DNA from: Luteolibacter luteus
GTDB taxonomy: Bacteria; Verrucomicrobiota; Verrucomicrobiia; Verrucomicrobiales; Akkermansiaceae
Length of the DNA: 64,000 nucleotides
NCBI RefSeq assembly: GCF_012913485.1
Contig: NZ_CP051774.1
Location: forward strand, 434,001-498,000
Direction: 5' to 3'
Shown here: positions 42,514-51,054 of the stretch, piece after piece
How the letters are laid out: each line of letters starts with the position of its first letter
Position numbering within the stretch: the first letter of the stretch is position 1
Made by a program: the position numbers and the translations under genes
Notes under the pieces: model-generated
Seen by the model: only the letters and a program-made list of their open reading frames with translations
What the model was told of the DNA's origin: nothing
Database searches by the model: none

Positions 42514-43416
42514 ATGACAATTCTCCAGAGGCTGTGGACATACCAGAAGGAGCGCTTCCCGCTCTTCGCTCACGGCCCTCTCATCGCAGCCTTCAGCGCC
42601 TGCGCCGTCTCCTTCTCCTCGCTGATCCGCCACGCCCCTCCTCCCGGTTGGGACATGTACCTGACCGCCTTCGTCGTCTGCCTGCTGATGTTCCTTCAGC
42701 TTCGCATCGCGGATGAGTTCAAGGATGCCGAGGACGACGCCCGCTGGCGCCCCTACCGCCCCGTGCCCCGCGGCCTGATCAAGCTCTCCGAGCTGAGGAT
42801 CCTCTTCATCGTCACCGCCGCCATCCAGCTCGGCTTGGTCCTTTGGCTTGATCCACGCCTTACCTGGGTGCTCGGCATCGCATGGACCTACCTCGCCTTG
42901 ATGAGCGTGGAGTTCTTCTGCCGGGATTGGCTGAAGGCCCGCCCCATCGTCTACCTCGTGAGCCACATGGGCATCATGCCCCTCGTGGACTTCTTCGGCA
43001 CCGCCTGCGAATGGTTGCCACGTGCCGGATCTCCACCCGGCGGGCTCGGTTGGTTCCTTGCCGCCAGTTTCTTCAATGGCATCGTGATCGAGCTCGGACG
43101 CAAGCTTCGTCAGCCCGCCGATGAGGAGGAAGGCGTGGAAACCTACAGCCGCCTCTGGGGCATGAAGGGTGGCGTCCTCGTCTGGCTCGCCACCCTTGCC
43201 GTCACCTTCACCTGCGCCGTGGTGGCCTCGCAGGCGATCCACTTCATGCGCCCGGTCTGCATCGGCCTCGGCCTGGTCTTCGGCTTCGCCCTCTGCACCG
43301 GCTGGCGCTATCTCGCGAAGGGCGCCTCCGGGAAGAAGATCGAAATGATCTCCGGGATCTGGACCCTCGCACTCTATCTCCTCCTCGGCCTCATTCCGCT
43401 GTGGCTGCATTCTTGA
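42514..43416 (+). CDS. UbiA-family prenyltransferase
   Basis: 300 residues from the ATG at 42514; a TTG 12 bp upstream is less likely. It is polytopic with about eight helices. The first Asp-rich motif reads RIADEFKDAEDDARWRPYRP, which matches the NDxxDxxxD-type diphosphate/Mg2+ site, and a second polar motif is GRKLRQPADEEEGVE. The enzyme should transfer a prenyl group from a diphosphate donor to an aromatic or other acceptor. It is the first gene of a six-gene unit with overlaps and lies behind HMG-CoA reductase, suggesting an isoprenoid product. EboC-like enzymes also belong here, but the other ebo genes are missing. Confidence 0.85.
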   Translation: MTILQRLWTYQKERFPLFAHGPLIAAFSACAVSFSSLIRHAPPPGWDMYLTAFVVCLLMFLQLRIADEFKDAEDDARWRPYRPVPRGLIKLSELRILFIVTAAIQLGLVLWLDPRLTWVLGIAWTYLALMSVEFFCRDWLKARPIVYLVSHMGIMPLVDFFGTACEWLPRAGSPPGGLGWFLAASFFNGIVIELGRKLRQPADEEEGVETYSRLWGMKGGVLVWLATLAVTFTCAVVASQAIHFMRPVCIGLGLVFGFALCTGWRYLAKGASGKKIEMISGIWTLALYLLLGLIPLWLHS

Positions 43417-43420
43417 AACG

Positions 43421-45862
43421 ATGAATCTTCTCTTCCCTGGGACCAGCAGCAGCCGCTTCGGCGGAAAAGGCGCGGCGCTCGCCAAGCTCGGCGAAGCGGG
43501 CTTCGATGTCCCCGCATGGTTCGCCGTGCCGCCGGAAGCCACTTGGGAAACAGGCGACCTCACCAACGCCCTCGCCCAAGTCGGTGAAGGCCCCTTCGCC
43601 GTGCGATCTTCCGCCACCATGGAAGACGGTGCCGGGCATTCCTTCGCGGGGCAATTCGAGACCTTCCTGGAAGTCCCGGCTTCCGAGGTCGAACAACGCA
43701 TCCGCGACGTCCGTGATTCCTCAAAGCGCGAGGCCGTGCTCACCTATTGCCGCGAACGCGGCCTGCCGCTTCCGGAGCCACCCACCGTTCTGGTCCAGCG
43801 GATGATCCAGCCGCGCTGCGCGGGAGTTGCTTTCTCTGCCGATCCTGTCTCCGGCCAGCGCAGCGTCGCCGTGGTATCTGCAGTGGAAGGCACCGGCGAA
43901 AAGCTCGTCTCCGGTGAGGTCGATGGCGAGGACTGGCGCATCGGCAGCGGGACGGCCTCATCGCCCGGGAAGCTACTCTCCGAAAGCGAAGCCCGCGGGA
44001 TCGCAACCTTGGCAAAGCGCTGCGAGAAACACTTCGGCCGGCCGCAGGACATCGAGTGGGCCATCGATCGGGCAGGAAAGCTCTGGCTTCTGCAATCGCG
44101 CCCCATCACCACGCTGGCGAACCAAGCCGATCCCGATGACACCCTGCGTGTCTGGGATAACAGCAACATCGCCGAAAGCTACGGCGGCGTTACCACGCCC
44201 CTCACCTTCTCGTTCGCTCGGCGGATTTACGAATCCGTCTATCGCGAGTTCTGCCGCTTGATGTCGGTTCCGGCCGAACGCATCGAGCGCTCCGATGACG
44301 TCTTCCCGCAGATGCTCGGCCTTATCCGTGGCCGCACCTACTACAACCTTGCGAGTTGGTATCGCGTGCTCGCCTTGCTCCCCGGCTTCCAGTTGAACCG
44401 CTCTTTCATGGAGCAGATGATGGGCGTGAAAGAGCCCCTGCCGGAATCCTTGGTCCAAAAGATCATCGCGGAGTCCACCGTCAGCCGTTCCGCCGACATG
44501 CGGGCACTGGTCGGCACCTGCCTCGGCCTCCTCAGGCAGCTCCGCGGACTCGACAAGCAGATCGCGTCTTTCCAAGTCCGGCTCGACCGAGCCCTCGCCC
44601 CACCACTCGTGCCTCTCGCCCAAATGAGCGGCGAGGATCTGGTGAGCCACTACCGCGACCTCGAGCGGAAGCTCCTCAAGCGCTGGGACGCACCATTGGT
44701 GAATGATTTCTTCGCCATGATCTTCTACGGCGTGCTCCGTAGTTTGTGCACCAAGTGGGCGGGCGATAACAGCGGCACCCTCCAGAATGATCTTCTGGCA
44801 GACACCGGAGGCATTATCAGCGCCGAGCCACCACGCCGCATCATCCGCATGGCGAAGCTCGCCAAGGAATCCCCCGGTCTCCCCGCCTTGCTCGCATCGC
44901 CTGAAACTCCGGAGAAGGAGAAGCTCGCCGCGCTCTCACGGCATCCCGAGCTTTCCAAGGAGTTCCAGCGCTACCTCGATGAATTCGGTGATCGCTGCTT
45001 GGAAGAGCTGAAACTGGAGAGCCCCACGGTCCGTGACGATGCCACCACCCTGCTTGCCTCCATCGGTGCCCTCGCCCTCCGCCAGCAATTGCCCGAGGAA
45101 AGCAGGACCGAGCCCACCAAGCCTCCCGCCATCGGCAATCCGCTCAAAAGCGGGATCTTCAGCTATGTGCTGCGCCAAGCTCGCGAACGCGTCCGCAGCC
45201 GGGAGAATCTCCGCTTTGAGCGCACCCGTCTCTTCGGCCGGGTCCGCAGCATCCTTCGGGAACTCGGCAAGCGCCTGCACGCCGATGGCCAACTGGAATC
45301 CGCCGACGACATCTTCTACCTGGAGCTCGGCGAGGTGCTGGCCACATGGGAAGCCACCGGCACCATTCTCAAGCTGGGCGATCTGGCAGCCCAGCGCCGC
45401 GCGGAGTTCGCGATCTATCAAAATGAAACCCCGCCGCCCGATCGCTTCGAGACCCACGGTCCCGTCCATCGCTACACCGTCTTCGAAGAGACGCGGAAAC
45501 AGGAAGAAGCCGCTGGAAACACGGAAGGAATCAAGGGCATCGGGGCTTGTCCCGGGAAGGTCACCGGCCGTGTCCGCGTCGTGCTCGATCCACGCGGAGC
45601 CCGCCTTGAACCCCGAGAAATTCTCGTCGCCCTACAGACCGACCCTGGCTGGGTAGTTCTTTTCCCCGCTGCCTCAGGTCTCCTTGTCGAGCGCGGCAGC
45701 CTGCTATCCCACTCCGCCATCGTTTCCCGCGAACTGCGCCTGCCCTGCATCGTGTCGCTGCCACGCATCACCACCACGCTGAAGACCGGTGATCTGGTGG
45801 AGATGGATGGCAGCACCGGCAGCGTCCGTATCTTGGAATCCCCAGCCACCTCCCTTTCATGA
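43421..45862 (+). CDS. PEP synthase / rifampin phosphotransferase-like protein
   Basis: 813 residues in three parts: an N-terminal ATP-binding (PPDK_N) domain (about 1-230, with SSATMEDGAGHSFAGQ and WLLQSRPIT), a central helical domain (about 240-690) with many charged residues, and a C-terminal swivelling phosphohistidine domain (about 700-813) with the catalytic His764 in GSLLSHSAIVSRELRLP. Such proteins move phosphate from ATP via a phosphohistidine to pyruvate or to a small alcohol, as in rifampin phosphotransferase; a PEP/pyruvate barrel is lacking here, so a small-molecule or lipid acceptor is more likely. It starts 4 bp after the UbiA stop, and its end overlaps the next gene by ATGA. 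Confidence 0.85.
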   Translation: MNLLFPGTSSSRFGGKGAALAKLGEAGFDVPAWFAVPPEATWETGDLTNALAQVGEGPFAVRSSATMEDGAGHSFAGQFETFLEVPASEVEQRIRDVRDSSKREAVLTYCRERGLPLPEPPTVLVQRMIQPRCAGVAFSADPVSGQRSVAVVSAVEGTGEKLVSGEVDGEDWRIGSGTASSPGKLLSESEARGIATLAKRCEKHFGRPQDIEWAIDRAGKLWLLQSRPITTLANQADPDDTLRVWDNSNIAESYGGVTTPLTFSFARRIYESVYREFCRLMSVPAERIERSDDVFPQMLGLIRGRTYYNLASWYRVLALLPGFQLNRSFMEQMMGVKEPLPESLVQKIIAESTVSRSADMRALVGTCLGLLRQLRGLDKQIASFQVRLDRALAPPLVPLAQMSGEDLVSHYRDLERKLLKRWDAPLVNDFFAMIFYGVLRSLCTKWAGDNSGTLQNDLLADTGGIISAEPPRRIIRMAKLAKESPGLPALLASPETPEKEKLAALSRHPELSKEFQRYLDEFGDRCLEELKLESPTVRDDATTLLASIGALALRQQLPEESRTEPTKPPAIGNPLKSGIFSYVLRQARERVRSRENLRFERTRLFGRVRSILRELGKRLHADGQLESADDIFYLELGEVLATWEATGTILKLGDLAAQRRAEFAIYQNETPPPDRFETHGPVHRYTVFEETRKQEEAAGNTEGIKGIGACPGKVTGRVRVVLDPRGARLEPREILVALQTDPGWVVLFPAASGLLVERGSLLSHSAIVSRELRLPCIVSLPRITTTLKTGDLVEMDGSTGSVRILESPATSLS

Positions 45863-46965
45863 GCAAGTCCGAGATCCAGCACCGCGCCGATTTCTCCGCC
45901 GTCCGCTATGCCCAGTGCTGGGAGGATTCCCTGCTGCTGGTAGAAGCCATGAAACCCGCCGGCAGGCATTGCCTCAGCATCGGTTCGGCCGGTGACAATA
46001 GCTTCGCACTCCTCGCCGCGGGCGCGGCCTCCGTCACGGCCGTGGAAATGAATCCCACCCAGGTCGCCTGCATCGAACTACGGAAAGCGGCGTACTTGCA
46101 GCTCGATCACTCCGGCTTCCTCGAACTCCATGGCTCGCGGCCATCCTCGCGCCGGGCATCGCTCTACCGCGAATGCCGGGACCTGCTCCCCGCTCCCGCG
46201 CGCGAATTCTGGGACGCCCGTCCCGAGGCCGTCGAGGGCGGCATCGGTGGCTGCGGGAAATTCGAGAATTACTTCAAGCTCTTCCGCTCCAAAGTCCTGC
46301 CCATCGCCCATCCGCGGAAGCGAGTGCTGTCCTTGATGCAATCCCGCTCGCCCGACGAGCGGCTGAAGTTCTATGAGGAGGTCTGGAATAATCGCCGCTG
46401 GCGCTCCATCTTCCATGTCTTCTTCTCCCGCGCGCTGATGGGTGCCCTGGGCCGCGATCCGGAGTTCTTCAAATACGTGGAAGGCTCGGTGGCGGAACGG
46501 ATCCTTTCCCGCACCCGCCACGCATTGGCGGTGCTCGATCCCTCGGCCAATCCTTACCTCCACTGGATCCTCACCGGGACCCACGGCGATCACCTGCCTT
46601 ATTCGCTCGAAGCATCCAACTACGCACTGATCCGCAGCGCCCTCCAGCAGGACCGCTTCCGCGTGGTGGAAAGCCCCATCGAGGCACTGCTCGAAGCCGA
46701 GCCGGCCAAGCGCTACGATGCCTACAATCTGAGCGACATTTTCGAGTATATGAGCGAGGCAAACACCGAAAAGCTGCTGCGCACCTTGGTCGCCGCTTCG
46801 AATACCGGCGCGCGTCTCGCCTACTGGAACATGCTCGCCCCACGCTCCCGCCCGGAATCGATGGCGGACCTGTTGAAGCCTTGTGAAGAGGAAGCCCAGG
46901 CCCTCTTCAAGCAAGACCGCGCCTTTTTCTACAGCCGCTTGGTGGTGGAGGAGGTGCGCGGATGA
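45859..46965 (+). CDS. DUF3419 / BtaA-like S-adenosylmethionine:lipid 3-amino-3-carboxypropyltransferase
   Basis: 368 residues matching DUF3419. BtaA moves the 3-amino-3-carboxypropyl group of SAM to diacylglycerol to make diacylglyceryl-homoserine, the first step of betaine lipids. Recognisable are YAQCWEDSLLLVEAM near the N-terminus, the SAM-binding CLSIGSAGDNSFALLAAGA (motif GSAGDNS), and AVEMNPTQVACIELR. The methyltransferase BtaB, which would finish DGTS, is absent from the operon; a GNAT enzyme two genes on could acylate the free amine instead. Coupled by ATGA at both ends. Confidence 0.85.
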   Translation: MSKSEIQHRADFSAVRYAQCWEDSLLLVEAMKPAGRHCLSIGSAGDNSFALLAAGAASVTAVEMNPTQVACIELRKAAYLQLDHSGFLELHGSRPSSRRASLYRECRDLLPAPAREFWDARPEAVEGGIGGCGKFENYFKLFRSKVLPIAHPRKRVLSLMQSRSPDERLKFYEEVWNNRRWRSIFHVFFSRALMGALGRDPEFFKYVEGSVAERILSRTRHALAVLDPSANPYLHWILTGTHGDHLPYSLEASNYALIRSALQQDRFRVVESPIEALLEAEPAKRYDAYNLSDIFEYMSEANTEKLLRTLVAASNTGARLAYWNMLAPRSRPESMADLLKPCEEEAQALFKQDRAFFYSRLVVEEVRG

Positions 46966-48281
46966 CGGTTCAGGAATGGCTGGCCATCGCGGGCGTGCTC
47001 GCGGCACTCATGCTCGGCCTGCCGCTGTTCCGCTGGCTCTGCGAGCGCAGCGGTGCCTCCGCGGAGGCATCCCGGAAGTCGGTCCATGTTGCCATGGGCC
47101 TCGCCTGTGCCGCCTTCCCATGGATCTTCGATCGCCCTCTGCCGGTGTGGATCCTCGCGGCCCTCGCCACCTTGCCCTTGCTGCTCCTGCGCTGTGTCCC
47201 CGCGCTGCGCTCGGGCCTCGGCTCCACGCTGCACGGGGTAAAGCGCGTCTCCTATGGCGAGATCCTCTTCGCCCCGGCAGTGGCCGCGGTCTTTGACCTC
47301 TCGAATGGCGATACCTTGCTCCACGTGATTCCGGTCGGAATTCTCACCGTCGCCGATGCGGCCGGTGCCATCGCCGGAACGAAATGGGGCCACCGCTTTT
47401 ATGCCTGCGGCACGGGCAGAAAGAGTGCTGAAGGCTCCGCGGCCTTTCTTGTAGTCGCCTTCCTCTGCGCTTTCCTTCCCCTCATCCTCACCGGGCGGGT
47501 CGATGCGTCCTATGCCGTCTGGATCGCGCTTACCCTCGCGGTGCTATCGATGATGGCGGAAGGCATCTCCGATCGCGGCTTCGATAACCTCATCATCCCT
47601 CTTGGCTGCCACTTCATCCTCGCCCGCTTGCTGGCCAGCGACATGCCGCACCTGATCACCCGCTTCACGGCGGCCGTGATCCTTCTCGGCATCGTGACGG
47701 CAGGCGCACGTCATAGCACCCTCAGCGGCAGCTCGCTGATTGGCGGTGCCTTGCTCGGCTACGGTTGCGCGATCCTTGCCGATCCCCGCTTCACGCTTCC
47801 CCCTCTCGCGATCTTCTTCAGCCACCTGATCACCACTCGCCGCCACAAGCTTACCGGGGTCTTCGACCATCGTCTCGATGCCGTGATCTCCCACGCCATC
47901 GGCTGCCTCAGCTGGTCGCTGGCCGTGAACCTCGGATGGATCGATTCCGTTACCGGCCTCTGCGGCGTTTCCTTTGCAATGGCGGTGCAGCTTGCGATGG
48001 CCGATGTGGCCACGCAAACTTGGCTGCATTCCACCAAGCCGCAGCTCCTTCGTGCTACCATCAAGGGTTGGTTGGTCGGGGCGCTCCCCGGCCTGATCTG
48101 GCTCTGGCAAGACGCCATCCGGATCGCGCCGGTCCTGGCCATCGTGCTCATCCTGACTCCCGTTGCCTGCCTGCTTTCCCACTGGATCGAATCCCGCTAC
48201 GCTGGCAGCCCCACCCGGCTCTGGATGATCAAAGGGACACTCTCCTTCCTGGCTTCAACTCCTGCCCTGCTCCTCCGATGA
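46962..48281 (+). CDS. Phytol/dolichol/diacylglycerol kinase-like membrane protein (SEC59/DGK1/VTE5 type), double length
   Basis: 439 residues, polytopic. The first half has the CTP-dependent lipid-alcohol kinase features: ASRKSVHVAMGL (the R-K-x-x-H motif, residues 38-42), VADAAGAIAGTKWGHRF and GTGRKSAEGSAAF. Such kinases phosphorylate phytol, dolichol or diacylglycerol. The second half (about 220-439) is another bundle of helices with SSLIGGALLGYGCAILAD and KLTGVFDHRLDAVISHAI, possibly resembling the DUF92/VTE6 family (phytyl phosphate kinase); this resemblance is weak. Normal VTE5-like proteins have 200-300 residues, so this one looks like a fusion. It overlaps neighbours by ATGA on both sides. 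Confidence 0.75.
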   Translation: MTVQEWLAIAGVLAALMLGLPLFRWLCERSGASAEASRKSVHVAMGLACAAFPWIFDRPLPVWILAALATLPLLLLRCVPALRSGLGSTLHGVKRVSYGEILFAPAVAAVFDLSNGDTLLHVIPVGILTVADAAGAIAGTKWGHRFYACGTGRKSAEGSAAFLVVAFLCAFLPLILTGRVDASYAVWIALTLAVLSMMAEGISDRGFDNLIIPLGCHFILARLLASDMPHLITRFTAAVILLGIVTAGARHSTLSGSSLIGGALLGYGCAILADPRFTLPPLAIFFSHLITTRRHKLTGVFDHRLDAVISHAIGCLSWSLAVNLGWIDSVTGLCGVSFAMAVQLAMADVATQTWLHSTKPQLLRATIKGWLVGALPGLIWLWQDAIRIAPVLAIVLILTPVACLLSHWIESRYAGSPTRLWMIKGTLSFLASTPALLLR

Positions 48282-49270
48282 ACGAACCCCGATACCTGAT
48301 TCATGAAGGCTCCGACCTTCCGGAGATCCCGGTGGCCGATGGTTTGAGCCGGCCCGAAGCCTTGGCAGGACCGGAGGAAGCCATGGATGCCCGCGTCTTC
48401 ATCACCGATGATGAAGGCCGCTCGATCGGTCATGCGGCGCTGTGGTGGAGCGACGCACCGCCGCTGGAAGGCCACAAGCCCGGCACCATCGGCGGCTTCG
48501 ATTCCACGGACGAGGCCACCGCGATCCAGCTTCTGGAAGTCGCCACCAGCTATCTCCGCAAGCTCGGCTGTACGCTCGCGATCGGACCGATGAACGGTAA
48601 CACTTGGCGCCGCCATCGCTACGTCATCGGAAGCAGCGGCCGTGGCCCCTTCCTCCTCGAGCCGCGCAATCCCGCGCCTCATCCCATCTGGTGGCATGCT
48701 GCGGGCTTCGAAGAGCTTTCCCGCTACTCCTCCTCGCTGATGCCGCTCGACGGAGAAGCCGCCGTTTCCCCCGCATTGAAGGAGCGCTTGGAGAAATCCG
48801 GCATCGTCATCCGTCCGCTCGACGCCTCCCGCTACGACGACGAACTGCGCACGATCCACGAAATCAGCCTGAAGAGCTTCTCGAACAACTTCCTCTACAC
48901 ACCTCTGGAGGAAGACTCATTCATCGCTTCCTATCGCAAGGTGAAGGATCGCGTGGACCCGGATTTTGTTCGTATCGCCGAGAAGGATGGCGAGACCTGC
49001 GGCTTTGTCTTCGCCATCGCCGACCTCGAATCGGCCGCCCGGGGCGAGAAGCCCGCACTCATTGTCAAGACACTGGCCGTCGACCCCTCCTCCCGCAGCG
49101 CCGGACTCGGCAGCCTCCTGGTCGATGAGGTTCACCGTCTCGGCCGCGAGAAAGGCTTCACGGAAGCCATCCATGCCTTGCAGCATGAAACGAATACCTC
49201 GCTGAAAATCACCGGCCGCCATCATGGCGAAGCTTTCCGTCGCTACGCGCTCTTCTCGAAACCACTATGA
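48278..49270 (+). CDS. GNAT-family acyltransferase, tandem-GNAT YghO-like
   Basis: 330 residues starting MNEPRYLIHEGS at the ATGA overlap (48278-48281). The N-terminal half has a degenerate GNAT fold with TIGGFDSTDEATAIQLLEVA and LAIGPMNGNTWRRHRYV, as in YghO-like proteins. The C-terminal half has a full GNAT acetyl-CoA/acyl-CoA site: VKTLAVDPSSRSAGLGSLLV (Q/R-x-x-G-x-G/A region). The enzyme may transfer an acyl group to an amine. Its position between the lipid kinase-like gene and the acyl-activating ligase fits N-acylation of an aminolipid, but the substrate is unknown. Confidence 0.85.
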   Translation: MNEPRYLIHEGSDLPEIPVADGLSRPEALAGPEEAMDARVFITDDEGRSIGHAALWWSDAPPLEGHKPGTIGGFDSTDEATAIQLLEVATSYLRKLGCTLAIGPMNGNTWRRHRYVIGSSGRGPFLLEPRNPAPHPIWWHAAGFEELSRYSSSLMPLDGEAAVSPALKERLEKSGIVIRPLDASRYDDELRTIHEISLKSFSNNFLYTPLEEDSFIASYRKVKDRVDPDFVRIAEKDGETCGFVFAIADLESAARGEKPALIVKTLAVDPSSRSAGLGSLLVDEVHRLGREKGFTEAIHALQHETNTSLKITGRHHGEAFRRYALFSKPL

Positions 49271-50865
49271 ACCTCGTAGCGATCCTGCGCGAACGCGCCG
49301 TCATGCATCCCGACCGCCCGGCGCTCGTCGACCGGTGGAAGGGCAAGGATCGCTCGATCAGCTTCCGCGAACTTCAGGATCGCGTCGAGCGGGGCTCCGC
49401 CCGCCTCCAGGAACTCGGACTGAAGCGCGGCAGTACAATCATGGTCCTGCACCCCATCGCGATCGAACTCTACGAGATCCTGCTCTCCGCCTTCCACTCG
49501 GGCATGCGCGTGATGCTCGTCGATCCCGGCGTGGGCAAGGGCTTCATCAGCAACTGCTGCAAGCGAGTCGCACCCGATGCCTTCTTCGGCTCATGGAAAG
49601 CCCAGATGCTGCGCTACTTCGAGCACGGCCTCAAGCAGGTCCCGCTGAAGATCCGCTCGGGGGCATGGTTTCCGGGCACCGTGCCTTGGCAAAAAAACCT
49701 TGAAGGCAAAGCCCTCACCGACCTTCCCGAAGACGAAGCCGCTCTCATCACCTTCACCAGTGGCAGCACCGGCGCACCGAAAGCCGCCGTGCGTACCCAT
49801 GGCTTCCTGATCGCCCAGCACAAGGCGCTTTCAAAGGCACTGGACTACGAGGATGGCGAAGTCGATCTGGTCACCCTGCCCGTATTCGTCCTTGCGAATC
49901 TCGCCTCCGGACTCACCAGCGTGCTTGCGGACTTCAAACTCGGAAAAGACGGCTCTGAGGGAGCGGCACGAGTGCGCGAACAATGCCTCCGCTATCACGT
50001 CACGCGTTGCGCGGCATCACCCCACTTCTTCGAGGTGATGCTCACCGTACCGGATTCGATGGCCACGCTGAAGAAGGTCTACACCGGCGGTGCCGCGGTC
50101 TTCCCGGAGCTGATGAAGCGGCTGACCAATGTCTTGCCGGAATCATCCATCACCGCCGTCTTCGGCTCCACCGAGGCCGAGCCCATGGCCCACCTTGATG
50201 TCCGCGAGTATGACCTCGTGAAGATGACGATGACCAGCGAAGGCTATGGCCTCTGCGCGGGACATCCGGTGGAGGAAGTCGAACTGCGGATCATCAAGAA
50301 CAGCTGGGGCACTCCCTTGAAGGCACTCGACCCGGCGTCCTTCGATTCCATGACCCTGCCGCAAGGCCAACCCGGTGAAGTCGTGGTCACGGGTGATCAT
50401 GTCCTCTCCGGCTACCTCGGCGGCGTGGGCGATGAAGAGACAAAGATCCACGTCGGCGGCAAGGTTTGGCACCGCACCGGCGATGCCGCATGGCTCGACA
50501 AAAACGGCTGCCTCTGGCTGCTCGGTCGTTGCTCGGCCAAGCTGCCCTCCTCGCCCGTGGCACCACCGGAACTACCTGAGGGCGCACTGGATTACCCCTT
50601 CGCCATCGAGGCCGCTGTCGGCATGCGTTACCCGCAGGTTGTCAGCGCCGCCATCGGATGGAAGGACAAGCGCACACTCGTCTTCGGCCATGGCCAACCC
50701 GACCCGGCCACGTCCGAGGAAATGGCACGGGAGTTCGAAACACTCGGCATCCAACAAGTCATCTTCGCAGGCGGCAAGCTGCCCATGGATCGACGCCATC
50801 ATGCTAAGATTGATTACCCCGCTCTCCGCGCGATGCTGGAAGCGCGCGAGGCAAAAGCCTCCTGA
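49267..50865 (+). CDS. AMP-dependent ligase, OleC/fatty acyl-activating type
   Basis: 532 residues of the adenylate-forming (ANL) superfamily. The ATP site is FTSGSTGAPKAAVRTHG; further motifs are GSTEAEPMAH and HRTGDAAWLDKNGCLW, and a C-terminal Lys in MDRRHHAKIDYP that helps adenylation. The stretches GHPVEEVELRIIK and WLLGRCSAKL recall OleC (beta-lactone synthetase) and related fatty-acid ligases. It activates a carboxylic acid as an acyl-adenylate. It overlaps the GNAT gene by 4 nt and is last in the UbiA-to-ligase operon; the next gene is 190 bp on. Confidence 0.88.
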   Translation: MNLVAILRERAVMHPDRPALVDRWKGKDRSISFRELQDRVERGSARLQELGLKRGSTIMVLHPIAIELYEILLSAFHSGMRVMLVDPGVGKGFISNCCKRVAPDAFFGSWKAQMLRYFEHGLKQVPLKIRSGAWFPGTVPWQKNLEGKALTDLPEDEAALITFTSGSTGAPKAAVRTHGFLIAQHKALSKALDYEDGEVDLVTLPVFVLANLASGLTSVLADFKLGKDGSEGAARVREQCLRYHVTRCAASPHFFEVMLTVPDSMATLKKVYTGGAAVFPELMKRLTNVLPESSITAVFGSTEAEPMAHLDVREYDLVKMTMTSEGYGLCAGHPVEEVELRIIKNSWGTPLKALDPASFDSMTLPQGQPGEVVVTGDHVLSGYLGGVGDEETKIHVGGKVWHRTGDAAWLDKNGCLWLLGRCSAKLPSSPVAPPELPEGALDYPFAIEAAVGMRYPQVVSAAIGWKDKRTLVFGHGQPDPATSEEMAREFETLGIQQVIFAGGKLPMDRRHHAKIDYPALRAMLEAREAKAS

Positions 50866-51054
50866 GAAATTCATTTATCTACCTAGAAGTATGAATTAGG
50901 ATTGCCAGATCATCCCGATCCCCTAGCCTCTCCGCGTTCACCGCCATCGCGGGGAACCGCCACGGGGACCACCCCGGGCCGCTGACAACACCATACGACC
51001 CGCACGGAGCAGACCAGACCTCTGGATCTTCGGCATCACCTGCCGCCACTCCGT

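Noticed and set aside
47765-48277. Extended start for the GNAT gene, adding over 170 residues
   Set aside because: It would overlap the kinase-like gene by 500 bp in another frame; the ATGA junction at 48278 is the natural start.
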